Assembly: GCF_022747945.1 (NCBI RefSeq)
Contig: NZ_JALDST010000001.1
Location: 3,782,001-3,846,000, forward strand
DNA length: 64,000 nucleotides
Reading direction: 5' to 3'
From: Micromonospora sp. R77
GTDB taxonomy: Bacteria > Actinomycetota > Actinomycetes > Mycobacteriales > Micromonosporaceae
The notes beneath the pieces were generated by a model. That model had not been told where the DNA came from and made no database searches. It saw only the letters and a program-made list of their open reading frames with translations. The position numbers were made by a program, and so were the translations under genes. Below are positions 21,343 to 30,248 of the stretch, piece by piece. Each line of letters begins with the position of its first letter. Positions within the stretch are counted from its first letter, which is position 1.

Positions 21343-22341
21343 ATGCTGAAGATCTTCTTTTCGGGCGAGGACATCCTCCGGACCAGGGTGGCACCGGCGG
21401 CCGATCCGCTCTGGGAGCTGGTCCTCAGCCTGCACCTGCTCCAGGGGCGCAGCAACGATCCCCTGATGGCGAACTGGCGCCGCGTGGTGGCCGGCGGGCT
21501 GCGCCGGGACAGCGCCGCCGAACAGCACCGGCTGCTCTTCGCACTGAACCCGCCCCGCGGCTACTTCCCCGACTTCCTCACCCCGTACGAGAGCCGGGAC
21601 GGTTTCGAGGCCGGGCTGGAGGCCGTCCGGGGCACTCCCGCCACGCTGCTGCACCGCGACGTGACCCTGCTGGCCGGTGGGGCCGTCCTGCCCGCGTCGG
21701 CGTCGGCGCTGGCCCGGGGAGAGGCCGAGGTGCTGCGCCACCTCACCGACTCGATGGAGCGCTACCGCGAGCTGGCGCTCGCGCCGTACTGGCCACGGAT
21801 CCAGGCCGCCGTGGACGCCGACCGGGCCCGCCGGGCCCGCGCGCTGCTCGACGGGGGCGTGGAGGGACTGCTGGCGAGCCTGCGGCCGAGGATGCGCTGG
21901 GACGCCGGGGTGCTGGAGGTCGTGGACTACCCGGACACCCGGGAGCTGCACCTGGACGGGCGGGGACTGCTGCTGGTCCCGTCCTTCTTCTGCGCCCGTA
22001 CCCCGGTGGCGCTGCTCGACCCGACACTGCCGCCGGTGCTGGTCTATCCGGTGGACCGGCTCGGCGGGCTGGTCCCGGAGCTCGGCAACGGCACCGCGCC
22101 GGCCCCCGGTGGCCGGGACGCGTTGGCCGCCCTGCTCGGCCGGACCCGGGCCGCCGTGCTGGAGGCGACCGACGACGGCTGCACCACCGGGGAGGTCGCC
22201 CGCCGCCTGCACATCTCACCCGCGGCGGCCAGCCAGCACACCACTGTGCTCCGCAACGCCGGGCTGCTGGTCAGCCAGCGGGAACGCAACCGGGTGCTGC
22301 ACACCCTCACTCCACTGGGCCGGGCCGTCCTCGACGCCTGA
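21343..22341 (+). CDS. ArsR-type winged-helix regulator with N-terminal DUF5937
   Basis: A 332-residue protein. The N-terminal 230 residues (from MLKIFFSGEDILRTRVAP) match the actinobacterial DUF5937 pattern. The C-terminus is an ArsR-like winged helix (CTTGEVARRLHISPAAASQHTTVLRNAGLL, about 280-310) with a recognition helix and wing. No Cys metal site is seen in the HTH, so it is not a classical metal sensor. The ATG at 21343 has GGGAG 6 bases upstream; an ATG-like start at 21280 adds 21 residues of non-family sequence. Targets are unknown. An AT-richer patch (21247-21280) upstream probably holds the promoter, but no good -35/-10 spacing is seen. Confidence 0.88.
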   Translation: MLKIFFSGEDILRTRVAPAADPLWELVLSLHLLQGRSNDPLMANWRRVVAGGLRRDSAAEQHRLLFALNPPRGYFPDFLTPYESRDGFEAGLEAVRGTPATLLHRDVTLLAGGAVLPASASALARGEAEVLRHLTDSMERYRELALAPYWPRIQAAVDADRARRARALLDGGVEGLLASLRPRMRWDAGVLEVVDYPDTRELHLDGRGLLLVPSFFCARTPVALLDPTLPPVLVYPVDRLGGLVPELGNGTAPAPGGRDALAALLGRTRAAVLEATDDGCTTGEVARRLHISPAAASQHTTVLRNAGLLVSQRERNRVLHTLTPLGRAVLDA

Positions 22342-22354
22342 CCGCCCGGGCCGG

Positions 22355-23443
22355 TCAGATGGCCAGGGCGGCGCTGGCGGTCGTCCCGGCCGGTGGGGGC
22401 AGCAGCGCGGAGGGCACCCCCTCCGCCGCCAGGGCGGTCCGCAGCCGTTGCAGGTCGGCACCGAACCGCACCAGGTCCGGCCGGTCGACCGGCGTCGGCG
22501 GGGCACCGAGCACCAGGCCGGCGGCCTGCTCCGGCCACCCCGGCACGGTGGCGACCATGCCGGCGCGTACCTCGTCGTCGGTGACGTGGGTGAAGACCGT
22601 GCCGGGCGCGACCACGTCGGCGACCGCGGCGATCGCCCGCGCCACCGCGGCCGGCTCGGCCGGCTGCGGACCGGGACCGTCGGGCAGCGTGGCCGCCGCG
22701 CGGAGGCCGGCGGCGGTCGCCTCCGCCGTGCCGAGCGAGAAGAGGTCCAGCGCGGCGTCGCGGACCAGGGCGGCGGCGCCCCGGTCGTCATCGGTACGAC
22801 CGACGCCCGGATAGCCGCGGACCACCGCGACCGGCACCTGGTCGCACTTGCCCTTGATCAGCTCACCGGCGCCGGCCAGCTCGTCGACCACCGCGATCTC
22901 GGTCAGCTGCAGCTCGTTCCCGTACGGGTCGACCTCGCCCCGGTGGTCCCGGATCGCGGACATGCCGGCCACGCCGAGCGCCACATCGGTCAACCCGTTG
23001 CGCCACGGGCGGCCCATGGTGTCGCTGATGATCACCGCGACGTCCAGCTCGTACCGGTCGCGCAGCGCGGCGCGCAGCGCCCGAGCCGAGGCGTCCGGAT
23101 CCTTCGGCAGCAGCACCAGCCGGGTCTTGTCCACGTTCGACGCGTCGATCCCGGCCGAGGCCATCACGAAGCCGTGGTGGGTCTGCACGATCCGGGTCGC
23201 ACCCCGGGTGGCCACCACCCGGGCGGTCTCGGCGGTCAGCACCTCGTCCCGTACGGCGAGCCGCTCCGGGCCGTCCGCCGGCACGTCGACCAGCCGACCC
23301 TCCGCCTTCGACACGATCTTGCTGGTGACCACCAGGACGTCACCGTCGCGCAGCCACGGTGCCGCCCCCGCGATCAGGGCCGCCAGGTCGTCACCCTCGG
23401 TCACGTCGCCGATGCCCAGCACCGGCAGGATCTCCAGCCTCAC
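22355..23443 (-). CDS. cofE: Coenzyme F420-0:L-glutamate ligase, shortened FbiB-type
   Basis: A 362-residue protein that adds gamma-linked Glu to F420-0. The first 245 residues are CofE: LPVLGIGDVTEGDDL, then VVTSKIVSKAEGR, VDKTRLVLLPKDPD, and IISDTMGRPWRNGLTDVALG. Mycobacterial FbiB is about 448 residues, with a C-terminal nitroreductase domain that reduces dehydro-F420-0. Here only about 115 residues follow, with a faint echo (ADLQRLRTALAAEG) of that fold, so the reductase half looks degenerate. GTG at 23443 overlaps the cofD stop as GTGA, implying translational coupling. Confidence 0.93.
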   Translation of the reverse strand: MRLEILPVLGIGDVTEGDDLAALIAGAAPWLRDGDVLVVTSKIVSKAEGRLVDVPADGPERLAVRDEVLTAETARVVATRGATRIVQTHHGFVMASAGIDASNVDKTRLVLLPKDPDASARALRAALRDRYELDVAVIISDTMGRPWRNGLTDVALGVAGMSAIRDHRGEVDPYGNELQLTEIAVVDELAGAGELIKGKCDQVPVAVVRGYPGVGRTDDDRGAAALVRDAALDLFSLGTAEATAAGLRAAATLPDGPGPQPAEPAAVARAIAAVADVVAPGTVFTHVTDDEVRAGMVATVPGWPEQAAGLVLGAPPTPVDRPDLVRFGADLQRLRTALAAEGVPSALLPPPAGTTASAALAI

Positions 23444-24393
23444 ACCAGCTCCCCCGCGGCCCGGACCATCGCCACCGTCGCCGCCTCGTCGGTCATCCGC
23501 AGCGGCACCGCGCGCACCGTCACGTCCGGCACCCGGGTGCCCTCGTCCTCCGGGGCCACCAGCCAGCCGTCCAGCAGCCCGCCCGAACGCCGGCCGCCGT
23601 ACAGCCGGCCCACCCCGGCGGCGCTGCACTCCACGTCGAGCACCGCCAGACAGCGGTCCGCCATGCCCCGCACCGGCGTACCGCCGATGATCGGCGAGAT
23701 CCCGACCACCGGGGCCGGACCGTCGGCCACCGCCTCGCGCAGACCGGGCACCGCCAGGATCGGCGCGATACTGACCACCGGGTTGCTCGGCGCGAGCAGC
23801 ACCAGATCGGCGGCGGCGATCGCCTCCAGCACCCCCGGCGCCGGCTTGGCGGTCTCCGCCCCGACGAAGACGAACCGGTGGGTGGGGATGTCGGCGCGGT
23901 GGCGTACCCACCACTCCTGGAAGTGGATCGCCCGCTGCGCCGGCTCGCCACCGCCGCTCACCACCACATGGGTCTCCAGGCGGTCGTCGGTGGCCGGCAG
24001 CATGGTCAGCCCCGGCTCCCAGCGGGTGGCCAGCGCCCGGGTCACCGCGGAGAGCGGGTAACCGGCGTTGAGCATCGTGGTCCGGACCAGGTGGGTGGCG
24101 ATGTCCTTGTCGCCGAGGCCGAACCAGCTGGGCTCCGCGCCGTACGCGGCCAGCTCCGACTTGACCGTCCACGTCTCGCCGACCCGGCCCCAGCCCCGCT
24201 CCGGATCCGCGCCGCCACCCAGCGTGTACATCACGCTGTCCAGGTCGGGGCAGACCTTGAGGCCGTGCAGCAGCAGGTCGTCGCCGACGTTGACCACGGC
24301 GGTCACCTCGGCCCCCACCTCGCGGGCGTACGCCCGCACGCCGAGCAGGAACCGGGCGCCGCCGATTCCGCCGGTCAGAACCACGATGCGCAT
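23440..24393 (-). CDS. cofD: 2-phospho-L-lactate transferase CofD (FbiA)
   Basis: A 317-residue enzyme that transfers the phospholactyl or phosphoenolpyruvyl moiety from its GDP-linked form to FO. The N-terminus MRIVVLTGGIGGARFLLGV is the family signature; VNVGDDLLLHGLKVCPDLDSVMYTLGG and LAPSNPVVSIAPIL bind FO and nucleotide. The ATG at 24393 has GGAAGGA 8 bases upstream; a start at 24411 is possible but lacks one. It is the first gene of the cofD-cofE unit, and fbiC, which supplies FO, starts 1.4 kb away on the other strand. All F420 core steps except guanylyltransferase (cofC/fbiD) are in this window. Confidence 0.95.
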   Translation of the reverse strand: MRIVVLTGGIGGARFLLGVRAYAREVGAEVTAVVNVGDDLLLHGLKVCPDLDSVMYTLGGGADPERGWGRVGETWTVKSELAAYGAEPSWFGLGDKDIATHLVRTTMLNAGYPLSAVTRALATRWEPGLTMLPATDDRLETHVVVSGGGEPAQRAIHFQEWWVRHRADIPTHRFVFVGAETAKPAPGVLEAIAAADLVLLAPSNPVVSIAPILAVPGLREAVADGPAPVVGISPIIGGTPVRGMADRCLAVLDVECSAAGVGRLYGGRRSGGLLDGWLVAPEDEGTRVPDVTVRAVPLRMTDEAATVAMVRAAGELV

Positions 24394-24445
24394 GTGCTCA
24401 TCCTTCCCCACCCGCCGCCGTCGATCCGCCGGTGTCCGGGGAGAC

Positions 24446-24451
24446 TAGGCT
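24446..24451 (+). promoter_or_regulatory. -10 element TAGGCT
   Basis: TAGGCT predicts a start near 24458, giving a 35-base leader before the GTG at 24493, which has GGGGGAG close by. Confidence 0.4.
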
Positions 24452-24492
24452 CACGTCGGCAACTGTCCGTTTTCGTCCCCGAGGGGGAGTTC

Positions 24493-25485
24493 GTGACCAG
24501 CCCCGCCGAGCCCGCGTCCACCGACGCGACCCGGGCCCGCCAGCTGACCAGCCCATTGCGCGAACTGGCCGCGCTCGTCCTGCTCGGCGCGAACGCCGTG
24601 TTCCTCTTCGTCGGCCTGATCCGGCTGCTCGCCCCGGTGGACGACTACAGCACCTTCAGCGGGCGGGCGGGCAGCACCTTCTACACCTTCGCCGGCTTCG
24701 AGGCCGCCGTCCTGCCGCTGCTGGCCGTGCTGCTCGCGACGCACCTGCAGCCGGTGCTGCCGAAGGCGAAACTGATCACCCAGGTCGCCGTCGGTGAGTA
24801 CGCCTTCGGCGCCCTGCTCGGCGTACTGACCTTCCTGGTCTGGCTGGTGGCCCGGCTGGCCGAGGCGGAGGTGCTGGACGCCCTGCTCGGCATGCTGACC
24901 CGGGTCGGCTGGCTGGCAATCTTCGCGGTCGCCGCGTACGTCGTGGTGAAGATCTGGCGCACGCTCTACTTCACGCCGCGACCGAAGGCGCAGCCCGGCG
25001 TCTACGGGCAGCCCCAGGCCGGCTGGCCGCAGCAGGGCGGCTACCCCGCCCCGGGTCAGCAGGGCGGCTACCCCGCCCCGGGTCAGCAGGGCGGTTACCC
25101 GGCTCCCGGCCAGGGCGGCCAGCCCGGCTACCCGGCCCCGAACCAGCCCGGCGGCTACCCCTCCGCCGGCCAGTACGGCCAGCCCACCCCGTCGGCGCCG
25201 CCGTTCAACACCGCCCCGCCGCACGCCGCCCCCCAGTCCGCCCCGCCGTTCGGCAGCCCCCAGTCCGCGCCACCGTTCCGGTGCCCCGCAGTCCGCGCCG
25301 CCGCACGCCGCCCCGCAGTCCGCCCCGCCGTTCGGTGCCCCGCAGTCCGCGCCGCCGTTCGGCCAGCCGCCGTCGGTCGACCCGACCCAGACCATCCCGC
25401 GCCAGCCCGCCGACCCGGGCCACCACGGCGCCGACACCGACCGCACCCAGCGCTTCCAGCCGGACGACCCCAACCACCCCGCTGA
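24493..25485 (+). CDS. Pro/Gly/Gln-rich membrane protein, frameshifted C-terminus
   Basis: Four membrane helices occupy about residues 20-165, followed by a cytoplasmic-type tail beginning PRPKAQPGVYGQPQAG with tandem QQGGYPAPG units, a style common in actinobacterial tail proteins. At about 25278-25281 the sequence reads TTCCGGTGCC where the repeat predicts TTCGGTGCC. The extra C shifts the tail into an Arg-rich frame ending at 25485. In the other frame the SAPPFGAPQ pattern resumes and continues past 25485 through a long palindrome to 25783, overlapping the fbiC start, so the true end is uncertain. The GTG at 24493 follows GGGGGAG. Function unknown. Confidence 0.75.
   Translation: MTSPAEPASTDATRARQLTSPLRELAALVLLGANAVFLFVGLIRLLAPVDDYSTFSGRAGSTFYTFAGFEAAVLPLLAVLLATHLQPVLPKAKLITQVAVGEYAFGALLGVLTFLVWLVARLAEAEVLDALLGMLTRVGWLAIFAVAAYVVVKIWRTLYFTPRPKAQPGVYGQPQAGWPQQGGYPAPGQQGGYPAPGQQGGYPAPGQGGQPGYPAPNQPGGYPSAGQYGQPTPSAPPFNTAPPHAAPQSAPPFGSPQSAPPFRCPAVRAAARRPAVRPAVRCPAVRAAVRPAAVGRPDPDHPAPARRPGPPRRRHRPHPALPAGRPQPPR
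25030..25110 (+). repeat. Three 27-bp tandem repeats coding QQGGYPAPG
   Basis: Units at 25030, 25057 and 25084; the first two are identical and the third differs only at silent positions. They encode the Pro/Gly/Gln-rich tail of the membrane protein. Confidence 0.85.
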
Positions 25486-25496
25486 CCCCCGCCCGT

Positions 25497-25607
25497 CCCT
25501 CGCGACGGGGCCGAGTGCGCGCGGTTTCACGGAAAGAGTGGCTTCCCTGGCCGGGGAAGCCACTCTTTCCGTGAAAGAGGAACCCGCAGCGGCTCCCGAC
25601 GCGAGGG
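25497..25607. repeat. Large palindrome upstream of fbiC
   Basis: The core is a perfect 23-bp stem (25525-25547 with 25554-25576) around loop TGGCCG; half of it reads GGAAAGAGTGGCTTCC. Outside it the flanks remain imperfectly complementary out to CCCTCGCG (25497) and CGCGAGGG (25600-25607). It may terminate the preceding gene, and the AT-richer core differs from neighbouring DNA, as expected for a dispersed element. Confidence 0.85.
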
Positions 25608-25719
25608 CTTCGCCGCCGGGGGCACGACGGGCGCGGCGCATTGTGCCGCACGCGACAAGCGGTGCCCGGCGGACTATCCGCAGGCTGCCGGACGCGACGA
25701 CCTCTGCGCGGTGCCGGGC

Positions 25720-25759
25720 GGGTGGGGGAGTGGGCGTGGGGGTGGGGGTGAGGAGGGGG
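25720..25759 (+). other. G-run cluster, possible G-quadruplex
   Basis: Five or more runs of three to five G separated by one to three bases lie on the coding strand just before the fbiC -10 box. They could fold as a G-quadruplex and affect melting of the promoter; this is inference from composition only. Confidence 0.45.
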
Positions 25760-25763
25760 CGCA

Positions 25764-25769
25764 TAGGCT
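25764..25769 (+). promoter_or_regulatory. Leaderless -10 element TAGGCT for fbiC
   Basis: TAGGCT ends exactly 6 bases before the fbiC ATG, the spacing for a transcript starting at the A of ATG. No ribosome site is present upstream. Confidence 0.55.
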
Positions 25770-25775
25770 GGGCGG

Positions 25776-28313
25776 ATGGTTGATCGCTGGCCGGCCCCGA
25801 CCGCGGCGAGCGTGCAGCGGGCGCTGCGCCGGGCCGCGGCCGGGCGGGCGCTGGACGTCGACGAGGCGGCCGCGCTGCTCACCGCCCGGGGTACCGCGCT
25901 GGACGAGCTGCTCCGGATCGCCGGTGAGGTGCGCGACGCCGGGCTCCGGGAGGCCGGTCGTCCCGGGGTGGTGACCTTCTCCAAGAAGGTCTTCGTCCCG
26001 CTGACCCGGCTGTGCCGGGACCGCTGCCACTACTGCACCTTCGCCACGGTGCCGCACCGGCTCCCGGCGGCCTTCCTCGACCGGGACGAGGTGCTGGCGA
26101 TCGCCCGCGAGGGCGCCGCGCAGGGCTGCAAGGAGGCGCTGTTCACCCTGGGTGACCGGCCCGAGGAGCGCTGGCCGGCGGCCCGCGAGTGGCTGGACGC
26201 GCGGGGCTACGACTCCACGCTCGACTATCTGCGCGCCTGCGCGGTGGCGGTGCTGGAGGAGACCGGCCTGCTGCCGCACCTGAACCCGGGCGTGCTCTCC
26301 TGGTCGGAGTTGCAGCGGCTCAAGCCGGTGGCGCCGAGCATGGGGATGATGCTGGAGACCACCGCCACCCGGCTCTGGTCGGAGCCGGGCGGCCCGCACT
26401 TCGGTTCGCCGGACAAGGAGCCGGCGGTCCGGCTCCGGGTGCTCGACGACGCCGGCCGGGTCGGGGTCCCGTTCACCACCGGCATCCTGATCGGGATCGG
26501 GGAGACCGGGGCCGAGCGGGTCGACGCGCTCTTCGCGATCCGCCGGCGCATGCGGGAGTACGGCCACCTCCAGGAGGTGATCGTGCAGAACTTCCGCGCC
26601 AAGCCGGACACCGCGATGCGCGGCATGCCCGACGCCGAGCTGCACGACCTGGCGGCGACGGTGGCGGTGGCCCGGGTGCTGCTCGGCCCGAGGGCCCGCA
26701 TCCAGGCCCCGCCGAACCTGATCGCCGGCGAGTACGACCTGCTGCTGCGGGCCGGCATCGACGACTGGGGCGGCGTCTCGCCGGTCACCCCGGATCACGT
26801 GAACCCGGAGCGCCCGTGGCCGCAGCTCGACGAGCTGGCCCGGCACACCGCGCGGGCCGGCTTCACCCTCCGCGAGCGGTTGACCGTCTACCCGGAGTAC
26901 GTCCGGGCCGGTGACCCGTGGCTGGACCCGCGCCTGCTGCCGCACGTGACCGCCCTGGCCGACCCGGTGACCGGGCTGGCCGTCGAGGCGGCCCGTCCGG
27001 TGGGCCGGCCGTGGCAGGAGCCGGAGGAGGTGTTCGGCGGTGGTCGTACCGACCTGCACGCCACCATCGACACCACCGGTCGCACCGACGACCGGCGCGG
27101 TGACTTCGACAGCGTCTACGGGGACTGGTCCGCCGTCGCCGGCAAGGTGGCCCCGGAGGCGGTCGCGCGTCGCGCGGGCGTACCCCCGGTGGTGGCCGGT
27201 GTGGCGGCCGACCTGGCGGCCGGGTTGCGGCTGGCGGCCGACGACCCGGCGGCGCTGCTCGACCCCCGGCACACCGACGCGGCGCTGGCGCTGTTCAACG
27301 CGGACGGCCCGGCGTTGGACGAGTTGTGCCGGCGGGCCGACGACGTGCGGCGGGACGCGGTCGGCGACGACGTCACCTACGTGGTGAACCGCAACATCAA
27401 CTTCAGCAACGTCTGCTACGTCGGCTGCCGGTTCTGTGCCTTCGCGCAGCGGGAGAGCGACGCGGACGCGTTCCGGCTCTCGGTGGAGCAGGTCGCCGAC
27501 CGGGCCGAGGAGGCGTGGGCGGCCGGCGCGAGCGAGGTCTGCCTGCAGGGTGGCATCGACCCGAAGTTGCCGGTCACCGGCTATGCCGACCTGATCCTGG
27601 GGATCAAGGCGCGGGTGCCCGGCATGCACGTGCACGCCTTCTCGCCGATGGAGATCGTCACCGCCGCCGCGAAGGCCGGCGTGCCGGTGCGGGAGTGGCT
27701 GACCATGCTGCGCGAGGCGGGCCTGGACACCATCCCGGGCACCGCGGCGGAGATCCTCGACGACGACGTGCGCTGGGTGCTCACCAAGGGCAAACTGCCG
27801 GCCGCCGCCTGGGTCGAGGTGGTGACCACGGCCCACGAGCTGGGCATTCGGTCCAGCTCCACGATGATGTACGGCCACGTGGACCATCCCGCCCAGTGGC
27901 TGGCCCACTTCCGGGTGCTGGCCGGGGTGCAGGACCGCACCGATGGGTTCACCGAGTTCGTGGCGCTGCCGTTCGTGCACACCAACGCGCCGATCTACCT
28001 CGCCGGCATCGCCCGGCCGGGGCCGACCTGGCGGGAGAACCGGGTGGTGCACGCGATGTCCCGGCTGCTGCTGCACGGGCGGATCGACAACATCCAGTGC
28101 TCGTGGGTGAAGCTGGGCGACGCCGGCACCGTCGAGATGCTCAACGGCGGCTGCAACGACCTGGGCGGCACGCTGATGGAGGAGACCATCTCGCGGATGG
28201 CGGGTTCCGGCAACGGGTCGGCGCGTACCGAGGAGCAGTTGCGGGCGATCGCGGCGGCGGCGGGGCGGCCCGCGCGCAAGCGGACGACCGCGTACGGTCA
28301 CGCCCGCCCGTAG
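25776..28313 (+). CDS. fbiC: FO synthase FbiC (bifunctional radical SAM)
   Basis: An 845-residue fusion of the CofG and CofH radical SAM enzymes, which build the deazaflavin FO from tyrosine and 5-amino-6-ribitylaminouracil. The first cluster motif is C80-x3-C84-x2-C87 (CRDRCHYC), the second C547-x3-C551-x2-C554 (CYVGCRFC). Each is followed by its TIM-barrel half, with GIGET and CLQGGIDP as landmarks. Length and both motifs are normal for actinobacterial FbiC and no lesion is seen. It stands alone downstream of a long palindrome and G-rich tract and has a terminator hairpin 15 bases after its stop. FO feeds the CofD enzyme encoded at 23440-24393. Confidence 0.97.
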   Translation: MVDRWPAPTAASVQRALRRAAAGRALDVDEAAALLTARGTALDELLRIAGEVRDAGLREAGRPGVVTFSKKVFVPLTRLCRDRCHYCTFATVPHRLPAAFLDRDEVLAIAREGAAQGCKEALFTLGDRPEERWPAAREWLDARGYDSTLDYLRACAVAVLEETGLLPHLNPGVLSWSELQRLKPVAPSMGMMLETTATRLWSEPGGPHFGSPDKEPAVRLRVLDDAGRVGVPFTTGILIGIGETGAERVDALFAIRRRMREYGHLQEVIVQNFRAKPDTAMRGMPDAELHDLAATVAVARVLLGPRARIQAPPNLIAGEYDLLLRAGIDDWGGVSPVTPDHVNPERPWPQLDELARHTARAGFTLRERLTVYPEYVRAGDPWLDPRLLPHVTALADPVTGLAVEAARPVGRPWQEPEEVFGGGRTDLHATIDTTGRTDDRRGDFDSVYGDWSAVAGKVAPEAVARRAGVPPVVAGVAADLAAGLRLAADDPAALLDPRHTDAALALFNADGPALDELCRRADDVRRDAVGDDVTYVVNRNINFSNVCYVGCRFCAFAQRESDADAFRLSVEQVADRAEEAWAAGASEVCLQGGIDPKLPVTGYADLILGIKARVPGMHVHAFSPMEIVTAAAKAGVPVREWLTMLREAGLDTIPGTAAEILDDDVRWVLTKGKLPAAAWVEVVTTAHELGIRSSSTMMYGHVDHPAQWLAHFRVLAGVQDRTDGFTEFVALPFVHTNAPIYLAGIARPGPTWRENRVVHAMSRLLLHGRIDNIQCSWVKLGDAGTVEMLNGGCNDLGGTLMEETISRMAGSGNGSARTEEQLRAIAAAAGRPARKRTTAYGHARP

Positions 28314-28327
28314 CGTCGAACCTTTCC

Positions 28328-28362
28328 CCGCCGCCGGCCGTACCAGTGGATGCCGGCGGCGG
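28328..28362 (+). terminator. Terminator hairpin after fbiC
   Basis: A perfect 11-bp stem CCGCCGCCGGC (28328-28338) pairs with 28352-28362 around a 13-base loop, 15 bases past the fbiC stop. Confidence 0.65.
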
Positions 28363-28507
28363 TCGCGGCGAGGACCGCCGCCGGTGACCTCCATCGGGGT
28401 GCCCGGCGGTGCCGCCACGGCGCGCGGCGCGGGGCTCCCGGCCACCGCGGGCGCTGACGCGCCGGCCCGGAAAGGGTGCCCATGACCAGTGACCAGCGGA
28501 AGCGGCC

Positions 28508-28759
28508 GTGGCCGCGACGACCCGCCGGCAGACGTTGACCGCCGCCGCGAGCGCCACCCTCGGCGCCGCCGCCCTCACCGTGCCGGGCCTGTCGTCCGCG
28601 CAGAACACCCCGTCGGCGGGTCGCCGGGAGGAACCGATCGTGGTCCACCTCCGCGACGCGGCCTCCGGGACCATGGACGTCTTCGTCGGCACGTCCCGGG
28701 TCCAGGTCCGCGACCGGGCCCTGGCGGACCGGTTGCGGCGCGCCGCCGGTCGGCGCTGA
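28508..28759 (+). CDS. Small exported protein with Tat-like signal
   Basis: An 83-residue protein. The N-terminus TTRRQTLTAAASATLGAAA has a twin-arginine pair and hydrophobic core, ending near GLSSAQ. The mature part is only about 50 residues, with the segment IVVHLRDAASGTMDVFVGTSRVQVRD and a basic tail. Start GTG 28508 with GGAAG 6 bases upstream. It precedes the DUF4331 gene by 87 bases on the same strand and probably belongs to the same transcript. The ERR/FVG pattern suggests a small beta domain; no function is known to me. Confidence 0.7.
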   Translation: MAATTRRQTLTAAASATLGAAALTVPGLSSAQNTPSAGRREEPIVVHLRDAASGTMDVFVGTSRVQVRDRALADRLRRAAGRR

Positions 28760-28846
28760 CCGCCCGCGCCGTCCGGCACGACCCCCGGCGCAGGCTCTCG
28801 GCGCCGGTCCTCAGGTTCCTCTTCCCCGACGAAGGTGTGGTCCGCC

Positions 28847-30238
28847 ATGTCCTCCCACCGTGAAGCCCCGGAGATCAGCAAGGATCCGGTCGCCGACAGC
28901 TCCGACCTGTACGCGTTCGTCACGCCCGACCACCCGGACACGGTGACGCTGATCGCCAACTACGTGCCGCTGCAGCTTCCCTCCGGCGGCCCGAACTTCT
29001 TCGAGTTCGGTGACGACGTGCGCTACGAGATCCATGTCGACAACGACGGCGACGGTCATCCCGATGTCACCTATCGTTTCGAATTCACCACCGAGATCAC
29101 CAATCCGAACAGTTTCCTCTACAACACCGGTCCGATCGAGTCGCTGGACAGCAAGAACTGGAATCGCCGCCAGTTCTACCGGTTGACCCGGGTGGCCGAC
29201 GGCCGGGAGCACGTGCTGGCGCACAAATTGCCCTGCCCGCCGTGCAACGTCGGCCCGCTCTCCACGCCGAAATACCGGGAGCTGGTCCGGCAGGCGACCT
29301 ACCGGCTCTCCACCGGCGAGAAGGTCTTCGCCGGGCAGCGTGCGGACGGCTTCTTCGTCGACCTCGGCTCGATCTTCGACCTCGGTACGCTGCGCCCCTT
29401 CCAGCAGCTCCACGTGGCCGGGAAGAAGATCTTCAAGGCCGAGGGGGAGCCGGTCAACTCGCTGGACCGGATGAACGTGCACAGCATCGCGGTGCAGGTG
29501 CCGTTGGGCCGGGTGCGCCGCAAGGCCGCCCGGTACGCCGCCGCCGACCGCGCCTCGGTGATCGGGGTGTGGACGTCCGCCTCGCGGCAGCAGGTGCGGG
29601 TGCTCGGCGACCGGGTCGCCGAGGACACCGCCGCCGGCCCGTTCACGCAGGTGTCCCGGCTCGGCAACCCGTTGTTCAACGAGGTCGTGGTGCCGATGTC
29701 CAGGAAGGACCTGTGGAACACGCTGCCGCCGTCGGAGGACAAGCGCTTCGCGCAGTTCGTCGAGCAGCCGGAGTTGGCCGCCCTGCTGCCGGCGCTCTAT
29801 CCGGGTGTGTTCCCCAACCTGGACGCGTTGAACAAGTCCAAGAAGGCGCGCGCCGATCTGGTGGCGATCCTGCTGACCGGCATCCCGGCCGGCCTGATCG
29901 ACGGCTTCACCAACACCACCGGTGACGTGCAGGCCGACATGCTGCGGCTGAACACGGCGATCCCGCCGAACCGAAAGCCGGACCGGTTCGGGGTGCTCGG
30001 TGGCGACCTGGCCGGCTTCCCGAACGGTCGCCGGGTGGGCGACGACGTGGTGAGCATCTCGTTGCGGGCGATCGCCGGGGTGACGGTGCCGCTGGTGGAC
30101 AAGGCGTTCAAGCCGGACGCGGCCGCCGCGGCGGTGACTCCCGGGTTGAGCGCGGCGGACGTGACCGCGCCGTTCCTCGGCGACTTCCCGTTCCTCGGCA
30201 CCCCGTACGACGGGTTCGGCAACCCGCCGGCGTCCTGA
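28847..30238 (+). CDS. DUF4331 family protein
   Basis: A 463-residue member of the DUF4331 family, recognised by the start SSHREAPEISKDPVADSSDLYAF, then YVPLQLPSGGPNFFEFGDDVRYEIHVDNDGDGHPDVTYRFEF and the C-terminal GRRVGDDVVSISLRAI. The family is often extracellular but its function is unknown; no signal peptide is visible here. The ATG at 28847 has GAAGGTG 9 bases upstream; the GTG at 28835 adds four residues. The stretch 29050-29280 uses unusually many A/T-ending codons (CGT, TTC-GAA, AAT, AAA, TTG), lower in GC than its surroundings. A 111-residue partner gene follows 10 bases after the stop. Confidence 0.92.
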   Translation: MSSHREAPEISKDPVADSSDLYAFVTPDHPDTVTLIANYVPLQLPSGGPNFFEFGDDVRYEIHVDNDGDGHPDVTYRFEFTTEITNPNSFLYNTGPIESLDSKNWNRRQFYRLTRVADGREHVLAHKLPCPPCNVGPLSTPKYRELVRQATYRLSTGEKVFAGQRADGFFVDLGSIFDLGTLRPFQQLHVAGKKIFKAEGEPVNSLDRMNVHSIAVQVPLGRVRRKAARYAAADRASVIGVWTSASRQQVRVLGDRVAEDTAAGPFTQVSRLGNPLFNEVVVPMSRKDLWNTLPPSEDKRFAQFVEQPELAALLPALYPGVFPNLDALNKSKKARADLVAILLTGIPAGLIDGFTNTTGDVQADMLRLNTAIPPNRKPDRFGVLGGDLAGFPNGRRVGDDVVSISLRAIAGVTVPLVDKAFKPDAAAAAVTPGLSAADVTAPFLGDFPFLGTPYDGFGNPPAS

Positions 30239-30248
30239 GGAGGGGATC

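Noticed and set aside
25275..25290. Programmed ribosomal frameshift
   Set aside because: No slippery heptamer or internal Shine-Dalgarno at the C run; a simple one-base insertion explains the loss of the repeat pattern.
25674..28445. 923-codon minus-strand frame opposite fbiC
   Set aside because: Shadow of fbiC; no family features and no start context.
28482..28536. ATG 28482 as start of the small exported protein
   Set aside because: That frame ends after 18 codons; the Tat-like signal is in the frame of GTG 28508.
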